From assembly GCA_963790085.1 (NCBI GenBank), contig CAWBNH010000006.1:496001-560000 (forward strand): a stretch of 64,000 bases of DNA, in the 5' to 3' direction. The stretch comes from CAXMST01 sp963790085. GTDB taxonomy: Bacteria > Actinomycetota > Thermoleophilia > Solirubrobacterales > 70-9. The notes under the pieces were generated by a model. That model searched no databases and had not been told where the DNA came from. It saw only the letters and a program-made list of their open reading frames with translations. Shown here one piece after another: positions 42,237 to 50,001 of this stretch. Within the stretch, counting starts at the first letter, position 1, and each line of letters opens with the position of its first letter. A program made the translations under genes and the position numbers.

Positions 42237-42833
42237 GTGATCCTGATGCGCGGCGGCGGCGCGCACGGCGAACGCGGCATCGAGCTGTTGATGCTCCAGC
42301 GCGGCGCCGACGCCCGCTTCATGCCCGGCGTCTGGGTGTTCGCGGGGGGCGTCGTCGACCCCGGTGACGCCGAGGCGGCCGCCGATGCGCCGAGGGAGGT
42401 CGAGGCCGAGGAGTGGGCCCACCGGATCTGCGGCGCCCGCGAGCTCGCCGAGGAGGCCGGGATCGAGGTCGCGGCGGTCGATCTCAGGCCCTGGTCCCGC
42501 TGGGTCACGCCTGAGCCGGTTCCGGCCCGCTTCGACACCCGCTTCTACGTGGCCCTCGCCCCGCCGCACAGCGAGCCCGAGCCCGACGGCATCGAGATGG
42601 ACCGGGCGCTGTGGATCGCGCCCGGGGAGGCGCTGGTCGCTGCCGAGCGCAAGGAGATGGAGATCTCCTTCCCGACGATCCACCATCTCGAGGAGCTGCG
42701 CAGCTACAGCGCCGCCGATGCCGTGCTCGCCGCGACCGCCGAACGCCGCGTCGATCCGATCCTCCCCAAGGTCGTCGGCAGCCGCGAGTCGTTCGAGGTC
42801 CTCCTGCCCGGAGACCCGCGCTACCCGGACTGA
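42237..42833 (+). CDS. Nudix hydrolase
   Basis: About 198 residues with a Nudix fold. The Nudix box is split by an insertion: GGVVDPGD begins it and RELAEEAGIEV (REx2EEx1G) completes it, with the catalytic glutamates preserved. The protein resembles the NUDT19/CoA-diphosphatase-like group, where this insertion is usual; cleavage of CoA or acyl-CoA derivatives is possible. The GTG at 42237 falls inside the first beta strand, and plausible Nudix-like sequence (TPVTPRPAAT) continues upstream to a stop at 42186 without a standard start codon, so the true start may be non-canonical. Confidence 0.75.
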   Translation: MILMRGGGAHGERGIELLMLQRGADARFMPGVWVFAGGVVDPGDAEAAADAPREVEAEEWAHRICGARELAEEAGIEVAAVDLRPWSRWVTPEPVPARFDTRFYVALAPPHSEPEPDGIEMDRALWIAPGEALVAAERKEMEISFPTIHHLEELRSYSAADAVLAATAERRVDPILPKVVGSRESFEVLLPGDPRYPD

Positions 42834-42834
42834 G

Positions 42835-43533
42835 TCACTGACCGGCTGCCGAAGCCCCGGATCCGGGGAACTCCTCGAGCCCCGCGTTCCAGGGTCCCGG
42901 CGGGTAGGCGACCACGTTCGCTCCCTCGAGCTCCCGCCGCAGCCTGGCGAACAGCTTCGCGGCGTTGCCGAGAGCCAGCTCGAGCTCGGCCCGTGACCGC
43001 TCCCGCAGCCGCCACATGAAGTAGAGCTGGTGCTCGGAGCCACCGAAGGCGACCTCGCGGTCGATGCTCGTGGCCCAGGTCAGGAAGGCGGGACTGAAGA
43101 GCTCGCGCAGCGCGATCGGATCGTGCTCCCTCGGCACCGTCGCGATGAACCTCGAGTTGAACTCGATCGACTCGAACTTGACCCGACGGGAGACCCGCTT
43201 CCGCAGCTGCTCGTCGGGAGTCGCCTCGATCGACTCCACGTCGAAGGCCGGCACCACCGAGGCGAGCTCGGGCATGTGCGCCTTGACCAGCACCGCGTCC
43301 GGGAGCACGGCCTTGGCCAGGAACCGGCCGCGCTCGCGCTCGAGCGCATCGCAGCTCGCCCCCCAGAAGCCCTCGACCAGCTCTCCGACCAGTCGATTGC
43401 TGCCGCCCGGGCAGAGGGCCGTCGGCGCCCCGCGCGGGTTGACCCCGCCGACCGGCTCGTAGTCGAGGCCGCGCTCCTCCGCCAGCGAGCGGACCGCCGC
43501 AACCCAGGCCTGGCGCTCGCGGGAGGCGCTCAA
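42835..43533 (-). CDS. DUF3137-like protein paired with LemA
   Basis: A soluble protein of about 232 residues from the TTG at 43533; a longer open frame exists but would run into lemA on the other strand. The middle part RVKFESIEFNSRFIATVPRE followed by LRELFSPAFLTWA resembles DUF3137 proteins, which are often encoded next to lemA. The C-terminus ends with a short Gly/Ala-rich tail. No catalytic motif is visible. It is divergent from lemA with about 130 bp between the starts. The function of this pair is unknown. Confidence 0.6.
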   Translation of the reverse strand: MSASRERQAWVAAVRSLAEERGLDYEPVGGVNPRGAPTALCPGGSNRLVGELVEGFWGASCDALERERGRFLAKAVLPDAVLVKAHMPELASVVPAFDVESIEATPDEQLRKRVSRRVKFESIEFNSRFIATVPREHDPIALRELFSPAFLTWATSIDREVAFGGSEHQLYFMWRLRERSRAELELALGNAAKLFARLRRELEGANVVAYPPGPWNAGLEEFPGSGASAAGQ

Positions 43534-43662
43534 CCGGCCCCCGGCGGCTCGGCGGTCCGCGCTCGGCCTCGCAGCAGGCGAAGCAGGTGTGGGGTCACGG
43601 ACGTCACGGCCGCAGCAGCTTAATCCCCACCTCGGTCCGGGGTAGCGGTTACGATCCCCGGA

Positions 43663-44217
43663 ATGACAGTTGTTCTTGTGATCCTCGGCATCATCGTCAT
43701 CGCGGCGCTTGTCTTCATCCTGACGCGCAACTCGATGATCGGCTCCCGCAACCGGGTCGACGAGGCCTGGAGTGGCATCGACGTTCAGCTCAAGCGCCGC
43801 CATGACCTGGTCCCGAACCTCGTCGAGACGGTCAAGGGCTACGCCACGCACGAGCAGAAGGTGTTCGAGGAGACGGCGCGGGCCCGCTCCGAGGCGATGA
43901 AGGCCGGCACCGTCGAGGCCACTCAGGAGGCCGAGGCAAAGCTCTCGGGGGCGCTGACCGACCTGCGCGCGGTCGCCGAGCAGTACCCCGACCTGAGGGC
44001 GACCGAGAACTTCCAGCAGCTTCAGCGAGACCTGAACGAGATCGAGGACGAGATCCAGGCCTCACGGCGGATCTACAACTCGAACGTCCAGTCCTACAAC
44101 ACGAAGATCCAGGTCTTCCCCAACTCGATCATCGCCAACTACGGCGGCTTCACCGCTCGCGAGTTCTTCGAGATCTCGGACGCGGCCGAGCGCGAGCCGA
44201 CCCAGGTCGAGTTCTAG
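43663..44217 (+). CDS. lemA: LemA family membrane protein
   Basis: A 184-residue LemA protein. One N-terminal membrane helix (about residues 2-22) is followed by the family signature NRVDEAWSGIDVQLKRRHDL and VPNLVETVKGYATHE. The C-terminal part is a long helical bundle with LRATENFQQLQRDLNEIEDE and NTKIQVFPNSIIANYGGF. LemA proteins are widespread small anchored proteins of unclear function, often associated with DUF3137 or TPM proteins; the divergent neighbour here is DUF3137-like. Confidence 0.92.
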   Translation: MTVVLVILGIIVIAALVFILTRNSMIGSRNRVDEAWSGIDVQLKRRHDLVPNLVETVKGYATHEQKVFEETARARSEAMKAGTVEATQEAEAKLSGALTDLRAVAEQYPDLRATENFQQLQRDLNEIEDEIQASRRIYNSNVQSYNTKIQVFPNSIIANYGGFTAREFFEISDAAEREPTQVEF

Positions 44218-44228
44218 CGTCCATCCAC

Positions 44229-44249
44229 CCCCCGGCTTCGGACCGGGGG
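44229..44249. terminator. Hairpin between convergent lemA and sodA
   Basis: CCCCCGG and CCGGGGG form a 7-bp stem around a 7-base loop (CTTCGGA), 12 bp after the lemA stop and 23 bp before the sodA stop. Position between convergent genes supports a shared terminator; no T-run follows. Confidence 0.5.
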
Positions 44250-44271
44250 TCTCGCCTCGCGTTCGCCCCGG

Positions 44272-44880
44272 TCAGCCGGAGGCCGCGCCGAACCGCGCCG
44301 CCGCCTCGTCCCAGTTGACGACGTTCCAGAACGCGTCGAGGTATGCGGGTCGCATGTTCTGGTACTTGAGGTAGTAGGCGTGCTCCCAGACGTCGACGCC
44401 CAGCACCGGCGTCTGCCCGTCGGTGATCGGCGAATCCTGATTCGGCGTCGACGTGACCAGCAGGCCGGTCCCGTCGTGGACGAGCCAGGCCCAGCCCGAG
44501 CCGAATCGGTTGATGCCCGCGTTCTTGAACTCCTCCTTGAACGAATCGAAGCTGCCGAACTTCTCGTCGATCGCCGCTGCCAGATCGCCGCCGGGCTCAC
44601 CGCCGCCGTCCGGGCTCATGATCCGCCAGAAGAACGAGTGATTCGAGTGACCGCCGGCGTTGTTGCGGACCGGGCCCTGCTTGTCGGCGGGCAGCTGGTC
44701 GAGATTCGCGACGACCACGTCGACGTCCTTGTCGGCCCATTCGGTGCCCTCCAGCGCGGCGTTCGCCTTGTCGACGTAGGCCTGGTGGTGCTTGTCGTGA
44801 TGGATCCGCATCGTCTGCTCGTCGATGTGGGGCTCGAGCGCGTCGTAGTCGTAGGGAAGGTCGGGTACGGAAAAGGCCAT
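44272..44880 (-). CDS. sodA: Superoxide dismutase, Mn type
   Basis: A 202-residue Fe/Mn-family superoxide dismutase converting superoxide to peroxide and oxygen. Metal ligands are H27, H81, D163 and H167 (in RIHHDKHH, GGHSNHSFFW and DVWEHAYY). The active-site glutamine comes from STPNQDSP (Q148), while position 77 is glycine in GGHSNH; this combination marks Mn rather than Fe enzymes. No signal peptide, so cytoplasmic. AGGAG lies at proper spacing upstream of the ATG. Confidence 0.95.
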   Translation of the reverse strand: MAFSVPDLPYDYDALEPHIDEQTMRIHHDKHHQAYVDKANAALEGTEWADKDVDVVVANLDQLPADKQGPVRNNAGGHSNHSFFWRIMSPDGGGEPGGDLAAAIDEKFGSFDSFKEEFKNAGINRFGSGWAWLVHDGTGLLVTSTPNQDSPITDGQTPVLGVDVWEHAYYLKYQNMRPAYLDAFWNVVNWDEAAARFGAASG

Positions 44881-44998
44881 CGTTGACTCCTTCTGTGGCG
44901 GTTGGATCCGTCGTCCTCTGCGCGGCTGTCGTTGAAATCTACACCCGCCGGGTCGCGGCCCGCGGCCGTCGCGGGCGCGGGCCGGGAGGTGGGAGCAA

Positions 44999-45072
44999 TC
45001 GGGGCGCCCGGATTTGAACCGGGGACCTCACCGACCCGAACGGTGCGCGCTACCAGGCTGCGCCACGCCCCG
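44999..45072 (-). tRNA. tRNA-Pro (CGG)
   Basis: Read on the minus strand, a 7-bp acceptor stem CGGGGCG/CGCCCCG encloses a full cloverleaf. The anticodon stem CACCG/CGGTG has the loop TTCGGGT, giving anticodon CGG. The T arm reads GGTTCAAAT between CCCCG and CGGGG. Discriminator base is A and the CCA end is not encoded. Length 74 nt. Confidence 0.93.
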
Positions 45073-45125
45073 AGGAGGCGGGAGTATGGCAGGCATCGGC
45101 GATCCCGCGAAGGGCGGGGGAAGGC

Positions 45126-45806
45126 TCACTGAACGCGCTCGATCGCGGCGATCACGTCGGCCAGCGGCGGCGCCCGCTCGAGCGTCTCGGAACCGCCGGC
45201 CCCGTCGATCACGAACGCCGTATCGCCGGGGATCCTGAGCTCGGCGGCCAGCTCGTCGTCCTCCTGGGCGCGAGCGCGGACCCCCTCGTCGAGCACGTCC
45301 CGCTCCCACTGTCCGGTGTCGAGCTTCGGCGTGACAGCCGCAACCTCGTTCAGGAAGTCCTCGTCAACGCCGAGCTCGGGCACCTGGTCGAGGTTCAGCA
45401 TGAAGATCTCCGCGTACTGCCAACCGCGACCCTGCTCGGCGGCCGCCAGGGTGCCGAAGGCCCCTAGCGTCGCCGGCTTCGTCCCGACCGGGCGATGGCG
45501 GAGGATGATCTGCGCCTCGCCGGTCCGGACGTAGTCGGCGATCACCGGGTTCACGACCTGGCTCGCATAGTCGGCGCAGACGCGGCACTGCACGTCGAGG
45601 AACAGATTGATCGTCACCGGGGCGTCGGAGTCGCCGAGCCTGCTGTCGAGTTGGGGAATCCCGGCGATCAGCTCCTGCACCTCGCCGGTCTCCTCGAGTT
45701 GGATCTCCTGAACGCCCTCCTCGCCGACCGAGATCGAGACCACCGCCGCGACCAGGCCAACCGCACCGAGGGTCAGGAAAGTGATCGGGATCCAGCGGTT
45801 GCGCAT
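45126..45806 (-). CDS. DsbA-like thioredoxin-fold protein, membrane-anchored
   Basis: A 226-residue protein with an uncleaved-looking N-terminal membrane helix (about residues 6-27) and an extracytoplasmic thioredoxin fold of the DsbA type. The active site is C74-R-V-C77 in LFLDVQCRVCADY, and the cis-proline lies in LRIPGDTAFVIDG. GAQIILRHRPVG-like strand and the helical insertion fit DSBA-like thioredoxins (BdbD group). Likely forms or shuffles disulfides in exported proteins. It lies next to the tRNA gene and is followed by no obvious DsbB/VKOR partner. Confidence 0.82.
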   Translation of the reverse strand: MRNRWIPITFLTLGAVGLVAAVVSISVGEEGVQEIQLEETGEVQELIAGIPQLDSRLGDSDAPVTINLFLDVQCRVCADYASQVVNPVIADYVRTGEAQIILRHRPVGTKPATLGAFGTLAAAEQGRGWQYAEIFMLNLDQVPELGVDEDFLNEVAAVTPKLDTGQWERDVLDEGVRARAQEDDELAAELRIPGDTAFVIDGAGGSETLERAPPLADVIAAIERVQ

Positions 45807-45819
45807 CTCGGCCCGGCCT

Positions 45820-46089
45820 TCAGCCGGTTACGGCCTTGTAGTAGCGCACGGCCAGCCCGGTGAGCAGCAGGCCGAAGGCCTCCTCGACAGCCATCCGCTC
45901 ACGCTCGGCCCAGTCGCGCAGGCCCGACGCCTCGATCTCGGCGCTGCGCTCGACGACCTCCTCGACCAGCCCCGGATTCTGATCGCAGAAGTAGGCGCCG
46001 ATCGAGTAGAGGTCGGTGTCCATCAGCGACTCGACAAAGCCGCCGTCGGGCGCGGTAGGGGCGGGGGGCCTGGAGGTGGGGTTGGCCAT
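45820..46089 (-). CDS. Conserved small hypothetical protein
   Basis: An 89-residue protein from the ATG at 46089 (ATG at 46098 adds three residues). A proline-rich N-terminus is followed by a helical part containing FVESLMDTDLYSIGAYFCDQ and ERMAVEEAFGLLLTGLAVRY. I do not recognise a family. Codon use is like that of the neighbours and the gene lies 14 bp upstream of the DsbA-like gene in the same direction, which supports it being real and cotranscribed. No catalytic motif is visible. Confidence 0.55.
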   Translation of the reverse strand: MANPTSRPPAPTAPDGGFVESLMDTDLYSIGAYFCDQNPGLVEEVVERSAEIEASGLRDWAERERMAVEEAFGLLLTGLAVRYYKAVTG

Positions 46090-46144
46090 CACCACCATCG
46101 TATTCGCCCCGGGCTCCCGGTCCGCCGCAGAAGCGGCCTGAACG

Positions 46145-46175
46145 CGTTCCGGCCCCGCTCAGCGGGGCCGGAACG
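46145..46175. terminator. Perfect 15-bp hairpin
   Basis: CGTTCCGGCCCCGCT and AGCGGGGCCGGAACG are perfect 15-bp inverted arms around a single C. It lies 70-100 bp downstream of the CAP-domain gene on the minus strand and just upstream of the small hypothetical gene. Most likely the terminator of the CAP-domain gene. Confidence 0.65.
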
Positions 46176-46244
46176 TTGACCAGGAGATATGAGTTGGGAG
46201 GTGAAGACTGTGGCCGCGCGCCCGCCGGGGCGCAGCGGCACCGC

Positions 46245-46799
46245 TCAGCGCAGGTAGCCGAAGGTGGTCGTGTAGGTGGCAGCCCGCGAGCCGCCGAGGG
46301 GAGCGCCGGGCTTGACCCCGATGCCGATGTGCTCGAACGAGCGGTTGAGGATGTTCGCCCGGTGGGGCGCCGACTTCATCCAGGCCTTGACGATCGCCCG
46401 TGGACTGCTTCGCCGCTCGAATCCGTATGCGATGTTCTCGCCCACGCCCCAGGCGCAGTTGCAGGGCAGGTAGCTGGTCGCGCTGATCCGCCCCACGAGG
46501 TCGGGCTCCCCGGGGCATCTGTGCGAGTAGCAGCGCTTCTTCAGCATCCTTCGGGTGTGCCGCTTGGCCGCCTTGCGCAGCGCGAACTTCGCCTTCAGCT
46601 TCGGCATCCCGTGCTTGGCGCGTTGCTTGTTGATCAGGCAGAGCGTCGCCTTGCGGCTCTTCGTGCTCGTGATCTGGTGGGCGGGGCGGTCGGCGGCGGT
46701 GCAGGCGGCTGACGCGGTCGCCGTCGGCCCGAAGGCGAGCAGCGACGCAGCGACAGCCAATGCCGCCGCCGCAAGGATGGGGGCTCTACGCGTGGTCAT
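46245..46799 (-). CDS. Secreted CAP-domain (SCP-like) protein
   Basis: A 184-residue exported protein. The signal peptide spans about residues 1-31 (basic MTTRRAP, hydrophobic core, ending at TASA-A). The CAP domain follows: LCLINKQRAKHGMPKLK at the start, then WGVGENIAYGFERRSSP, MKSAPHRANILNRSFEHIGI, and a final TTTFGYLR strand. The YkwD/SCP-like family is common in actinobacteria and spore formers; its biochemical role is uncertain. The mature protein is rich in lysine and arginine. The frame opens at 46898, but the ATG at 46799 gives a proper signal peptide. Confidence 0.85.
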   Translation of the reverse strand: MTTRRAPILAAAALAVAASLLAFGPTATASAACTAADRPAHQITSTKSRKATLCLINKQRAKHGMPKLKAKFALRKAAKRHTRRMLKKRCYSHRCPGEPDLVGRISATSYLPCNCAWGVGENIAYGFERRSSPRAIVKAWMKSAPHRANILNRSFEHIGIGVKPGAPLGGSRAATYTTTFGYLR

Positions 46800-46910
46800 C
46801 GCAGGTCCCGCATCGGGGCGACGCACGCCGAGGATCACTTCGCGGGCGCCGGCTGGACGAATTGGCAGTGCCCGCACGATCTGGGCGCCGCCCTGCAAAG
46901 ATCATCGCCA

Positions 46911-47675
46911 ATGGGCCGCGCGGACCGCGATCAGATCCTCGGGTGGTGCGACGGTCTGCTGGCGGTCGGCGAGTTCGACGACTACGGGCCGAACGGGATG
47001 CAGGTGCCGGGGCGCCGCGAGGTCGGCAAGGTCGTCACCGGGGTGTCGGCTCACCTCGAGCTGATCGAGCGGGCGATCGCCGCCGACGCCGACCTGCTGG
47101 CCGTCCACCACGGGCTCTTCTGGGAGTTCCTGCCGAGGGCCCTGAGCGAGCAGACGGCGGCGAGGCTGCGGCTGGCGCTCGGTAACGGTCTGACCGTCGC
47201 CGCCTACCATCTGCCGCTCGACGCCCACCCCGAGATCGGCAACAACGCCCTGCTCTGCAGCGAGCTGGGATTCGAGCCGACGGGCAGCTTCGCTGCCGCC
47301 CGGGGCCGCGCGATCGGGGTGGTCGGCACCGCCCCGGAGCCGTTGCCGGCCAACGAGCTCAGCTCACGGATCGCCAGCCTGCTGAGCCGCGAGCCGCTGG
47401 TGCTCGGTGCGGGACCGGAGACGATCCGCACCGTCGGCTTCGTCTCCGGAGCGGGTGCCTCCTACGCCCAGGAGGCGGTCGATATGGGCCTCGACGCGCT
47501 GCTCACGGGCGAGCCCGCCGAGCACGTCACGGCGGATGCGCGGGAGGGCGGGATCCACTTCTACGCCGCCGGCCACCACGCGACGGAGAGGCTCGGGATC
47601 CGGCGGCTTGGCGAGCTCGTCGCCGATCGCTTCGGCGTCGCGGCGGAGTTCATCGACGTGCCGAACCCCGTCTAG
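46911..47675 (+). CDS. Nif3-like dinuclear metal centre protein
   Basis: A 254-residue Nif3/YbgI-family protein. Metal-binding histidines are in LLAVHHGLFW, and the C-terminal histidine is in FYAAGHHATERLG. The aspartates and glutamates around GNNALLCSELG and DALLTGEPAEHV complete the dinuclear site. Family members have been proposed as GTP cyclohydrolase I type 2-like or as hydrolases, but the function is not settled. ATG at 46911 is preceded by little recognisable ribosome site. Divergent from the CAP-domain gene. Confidence 0.9.
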   Translation: MGRADRDQILGWCDGLLAVGEFDDYGPNGMQVPGRREVGKVVTGVSAHLELIERAIAADADLLAVHHGLFWEFLPRALSEQTAARLRLALGNGLTVAAYHLPLDAHPEIGNNALLCSELGFEPTGSFAAARGRAIGVVGTAPEPLPANELSSRIASLLSREPLVLGAGPETIRTVGFVSGAGASYAQEAVDMGLDALLTGEPAEHVTADAREGGIHFYAAGHHATERLGIRRLGELVADRFGVAAEFIDVPNPV

Positions 47676-47721
47676 CGCCGTGCGGCGGCCGGCGCAGGCC
47701 GCAAACTGGGCAAAAAGCGGC

Positions 47722-47749
47722 TTGACACATCCGCCACAAGCGATATACC
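47722..47749 (+). promoter_or_regulatory. Sigma-70-type promoter for the small HTH gene
   Basis: TTGACA at 47722-47727 is a perfect -35 box; 16 bp later TATACC (47744-47749) matches four of six -10 bases. The spacing is near optimal, and the small gene starts 59 bp downstream with a strong ribosome site. It is the clearest housekeeping promoter in the window. Confidence 0.65.
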
Positions 47750-47807
47750 TACACGCACACGAGCACGAAGAGGATTCGCGGAACCCAGCCGCAGGAGGAG
47801 GAGCATC

Positions 47808-47984
47808 TTGGCCAATCACCTGACGCCGACCGAGCTGGCCGACGAGGTTCAGATGAAACGGCAGGAGGTGATCGCCAGATGCTTGCAGATGGGGGTGCCG
47901 ATCCTGCACGGCCGGATCGACAAGACCCTGTTCGCCAGCTCCCTCCGTCAGCTTCGGACCGACTCAGGCAAGCGAGCCGCCTGA
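47808..47984 (+). CDS. Small helix-turn-helix-like protein (58 residues)
   Basis: Starts with TTG at 47808, preceded by AGGAGGAGGAG at ideal distance, and ends with TGA. The sequence begins with MANHLTPTELADEVQMKRQE, then VIARCLQMGVPILHGRIDKT, and closes with LFASSLRQLR; the TPTELADEVQMKRQEVI part has the pattern of a short DNA-binding helix-turn-helix as in MerR/excisionase-type proteins. One isolated cysteine. No dimerisation domain is present. The strong promoter at 47722 and ribosome site suggest high expression. Function is unknown; a small DNA-binding or nucleoid-associated regulator is a reasonable guess. Confidence 0.7.
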   Translation: MANHLTPTELADEVQMKRQEVIARCLQMGVPILHGRIDKTLFASSLRQLRTDSGKRAA

Positions 47985-48135
47985 GGGGAAGCGGTCGCTT
48001 GCGCGGGCCGCTCAGTTCCCGTGCCGACAACGCCCGCGTAGCTAGTCGGCGCCTCGGCGCGCCGGCCGCTCTCTGATGCATACACTCCCCCGGGGGTCGA
48101 CCGGGCCCCGGAGTTGACGAGAGGAGAGGACGAGG

Positions 48136-49947
48136 ATGGAGGCCACGACCGTGGGCGCGGAGACAACCGGGGGCACCGGCAGCGCGACGCTCGCTGACCT
48201 GCTGCCGCTGGCGGCCGAGAAGTTCGGCAGCCAGACGGCGATCAAGTACAAGAACGAGTCGGGCGTCTGGGTCGACCGCAGCTATCGGGATGTGGGCGAG
48301 ACGGTGCGCAAGCTCTCGCTCGGCCTGATCGATCTCGGGATCGAGAAGGGCGACAAGGTCTCGATCCTCGCCAACACCCGGCCCGAGTGGACCTACTTCG
48401 ACTTCGCGGCGCTGACGGCAGGGGCGACGGTGGTCCCGATCTATCAGACCAACTCGCCCGAGGAGTGCCAGTACGTCCTCGAGAACTCCGACGCGAGGGC
48501 CGTGATCGTCGAGGACGGCGAGCAGCTCGACAAGGTGCGCCGGGTGCGCGACAGCCTGCCGAAGCTGGAGCACGTGATCCTGATCGAGGGGGAGACCGAC
48601 GACACGATCTCGATGGCTGAGCTCTCGACCCGCGGCGAGCGGCGCGACGAGTCCGAGTGGGAGCAGCGCTACTCGTCGGTGACGACCGACGACATCGCGA
48701 CCTTCATCTACACCTCGGGCACGACCGGCCCACCGAAGGGCTGCGTGATCAGCCACGGCAACTACCGCGAGATGCTGAGCATGACCCAGCGCGCGGCGGT
48801 GATCGAGGCGGGGCAGACGGTCTACCTGTTTCTGCCGCTCGCGCACTCGTTCGCGTTGCTGATCCAACTCGCCAGCTTCGACGTCGGCGGCGTGATCGCC
48901 TACTGGGAGCGCGATCCGCTGAAGATCATCCCCAACCTCTCCGAGGTGAACCCGCACTACTTCCCCTCGGTGCCACGGATCTTCGAGAAGATCTACACCG
49001 CGGTCACCTCCGACGTGGAGAAGTCCGGCGGCGTCAAGAAGGTGATTTTCGACTGGGCCGTTCGGGTCGGCGCTCGCGTCCGGGAGCAGGAGCGGGCCGG
49101 CGAGAAGCCCGGCTTCCTCCTGCAGAAGCAGTACGACCTGGCGGACAGGCTCGTCCTCTCGAAGATCCGGCTCGCGTTCGGCGCCAACATCAGCGAGTGC
49201 CTGACCGGAGCCGCGCCGATCAATCCGGACATCCTCCGCTTCTTCGACGCCGCGGGCGTGCTGATCCTCGAGGGCTACGGCATGACCGAGACCTCGACCG
49301 CCGCGACGATCTCCACGCCGGAGGCGTTCAAGGTCGGCACCGTCGGACGGGCGCTCGACGCGTGCGAGATCAAGATCGCCGACGACGGTGAGGTGCTGAT
49401 CAAGGGCCCGAACATCTTCCAGGGCTACTACAAGAACGAGGAAGCGACGGCCGAGACGCTGGTCGACGGTTGGCTGCACACGGGTGACATCGGCGAGGTC
49501 GATTCCGAGGGCTTTCTGACGATCACCGGCCGCAAGAAGGACATCATCATCACGGCGGGCGGAAAGAACATCACCCCCGCCAACCTCGAGGCCGAGATCA
49601 AGCAACACCCCCTGGTCAGTCAGTGCGTGGTGATCGGAGACCGGCGTCCGTATCTGGTGGCACTCGTGACCCTCGATCCCGAGGAGGCCGTCAAGCACGC
49701 GAAGGAGAGCGGGCTGCCGGAGGACCCCGAGGCGATCGCCGCAAACCCCGACGTGAAGGCCTCGATCATGGCTCACATCGACGGGATCAACGAGAAGTTC
49801 GCCCGCGTCGAGCAGGTCAAGAAGATCAAGATCCTGCCGCAGGACCTCTCACAGGAGGGGGGCGAGTTGACGCCGACGATGAAGGTCAAGCGCAACGTCG
49901 TGGCCGACAAGTACGCCGACGAGGTCGAAGCCCTCTACGAAGGCTGA
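48136..49947 (+). CDS. Long-chain acyl-CoA synthetase (AMP-binding)
   Basis: A 603-residue adenylate-forming enzyme activating fatty acids to acyl-CoA. The phosphate loop FIYTSGTTGPPKGCVISHGN begins near residue 190. The acyl-adenylate motif GYGMTETSTAATIS and the hinge TGRKKDIIITAGGKNITP are intact. Overall length and the second-domain features fit the FadD15/long-chain AMP-ligase type found in actinobacteria. ATG at 48136 is preceded by GAGGAGAGG. It stands apart from the other beta-oxidation genes and lacks the GTAGGAAGT operator. Confidence 0.92.
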   Translation: MEATTVGAETTGGTGSATLADLLPLAAEKFGSQTAIKYKNESGVWVDRSYRDVGETVRKLSLGLIDLGIEKGDKVSILANTRPEWTYFDFAALTAGATVVPIYQTNSPEECQYVLENSDARAVIVEDGEQLDKVRRVRDSLPKLEHVILIEGETDDTISMAELSTRGERRDESEWEQRYSSVTTDDIATFIYTSGTTGPPKGCVISHGNYREMLSMTQRAAVIEAGQTVYLFLPLAHSFALLIQLASFDVGGVIAYWERDPLKIIPNLSEVNPHYFPSVPRIFEKIYTAVTSDVEKSGGVKKVIFDWAVRVGARVREQERAGEKPGFLLQKQYDLADRLVLSKIRLAFGANISECLTGAAPINPDILRFFDAAGVLILEGYGMTETSTAATISTPEAFKVGTVGRALDACEIKIADDGEVLIKGPNIFQGYYKNEEATAETLVDGWLHTGDIGEVDSEGFLTITGRKKDIIITAGGKNITPANLEAEIKQHPLVSQCVVIGDRRPYLVALVTLDPEEAVKHAKESGLPEDPEAIAANPDVKASIMAHIDGINEKFARVEQVKKIKILPQDLSQEGGELTPTMKVKRNVVADKYADEVEALYEG

Positions 49948-50001
49948 GGCCGACCGCCACGGCCCGGTACCTGCGGGCCGTCTGACGGTACGCTCGCCGG
50001 G

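Noticed and set aside
47749..49776. A 675-codon minus-strand frame opposite the acyl-CoA synthetase
   Set aside because: It is antisense to a gene with strong motifs and shows the His/Asp/Arg-rich composition typical of antisense frames in GC-rich DNA.
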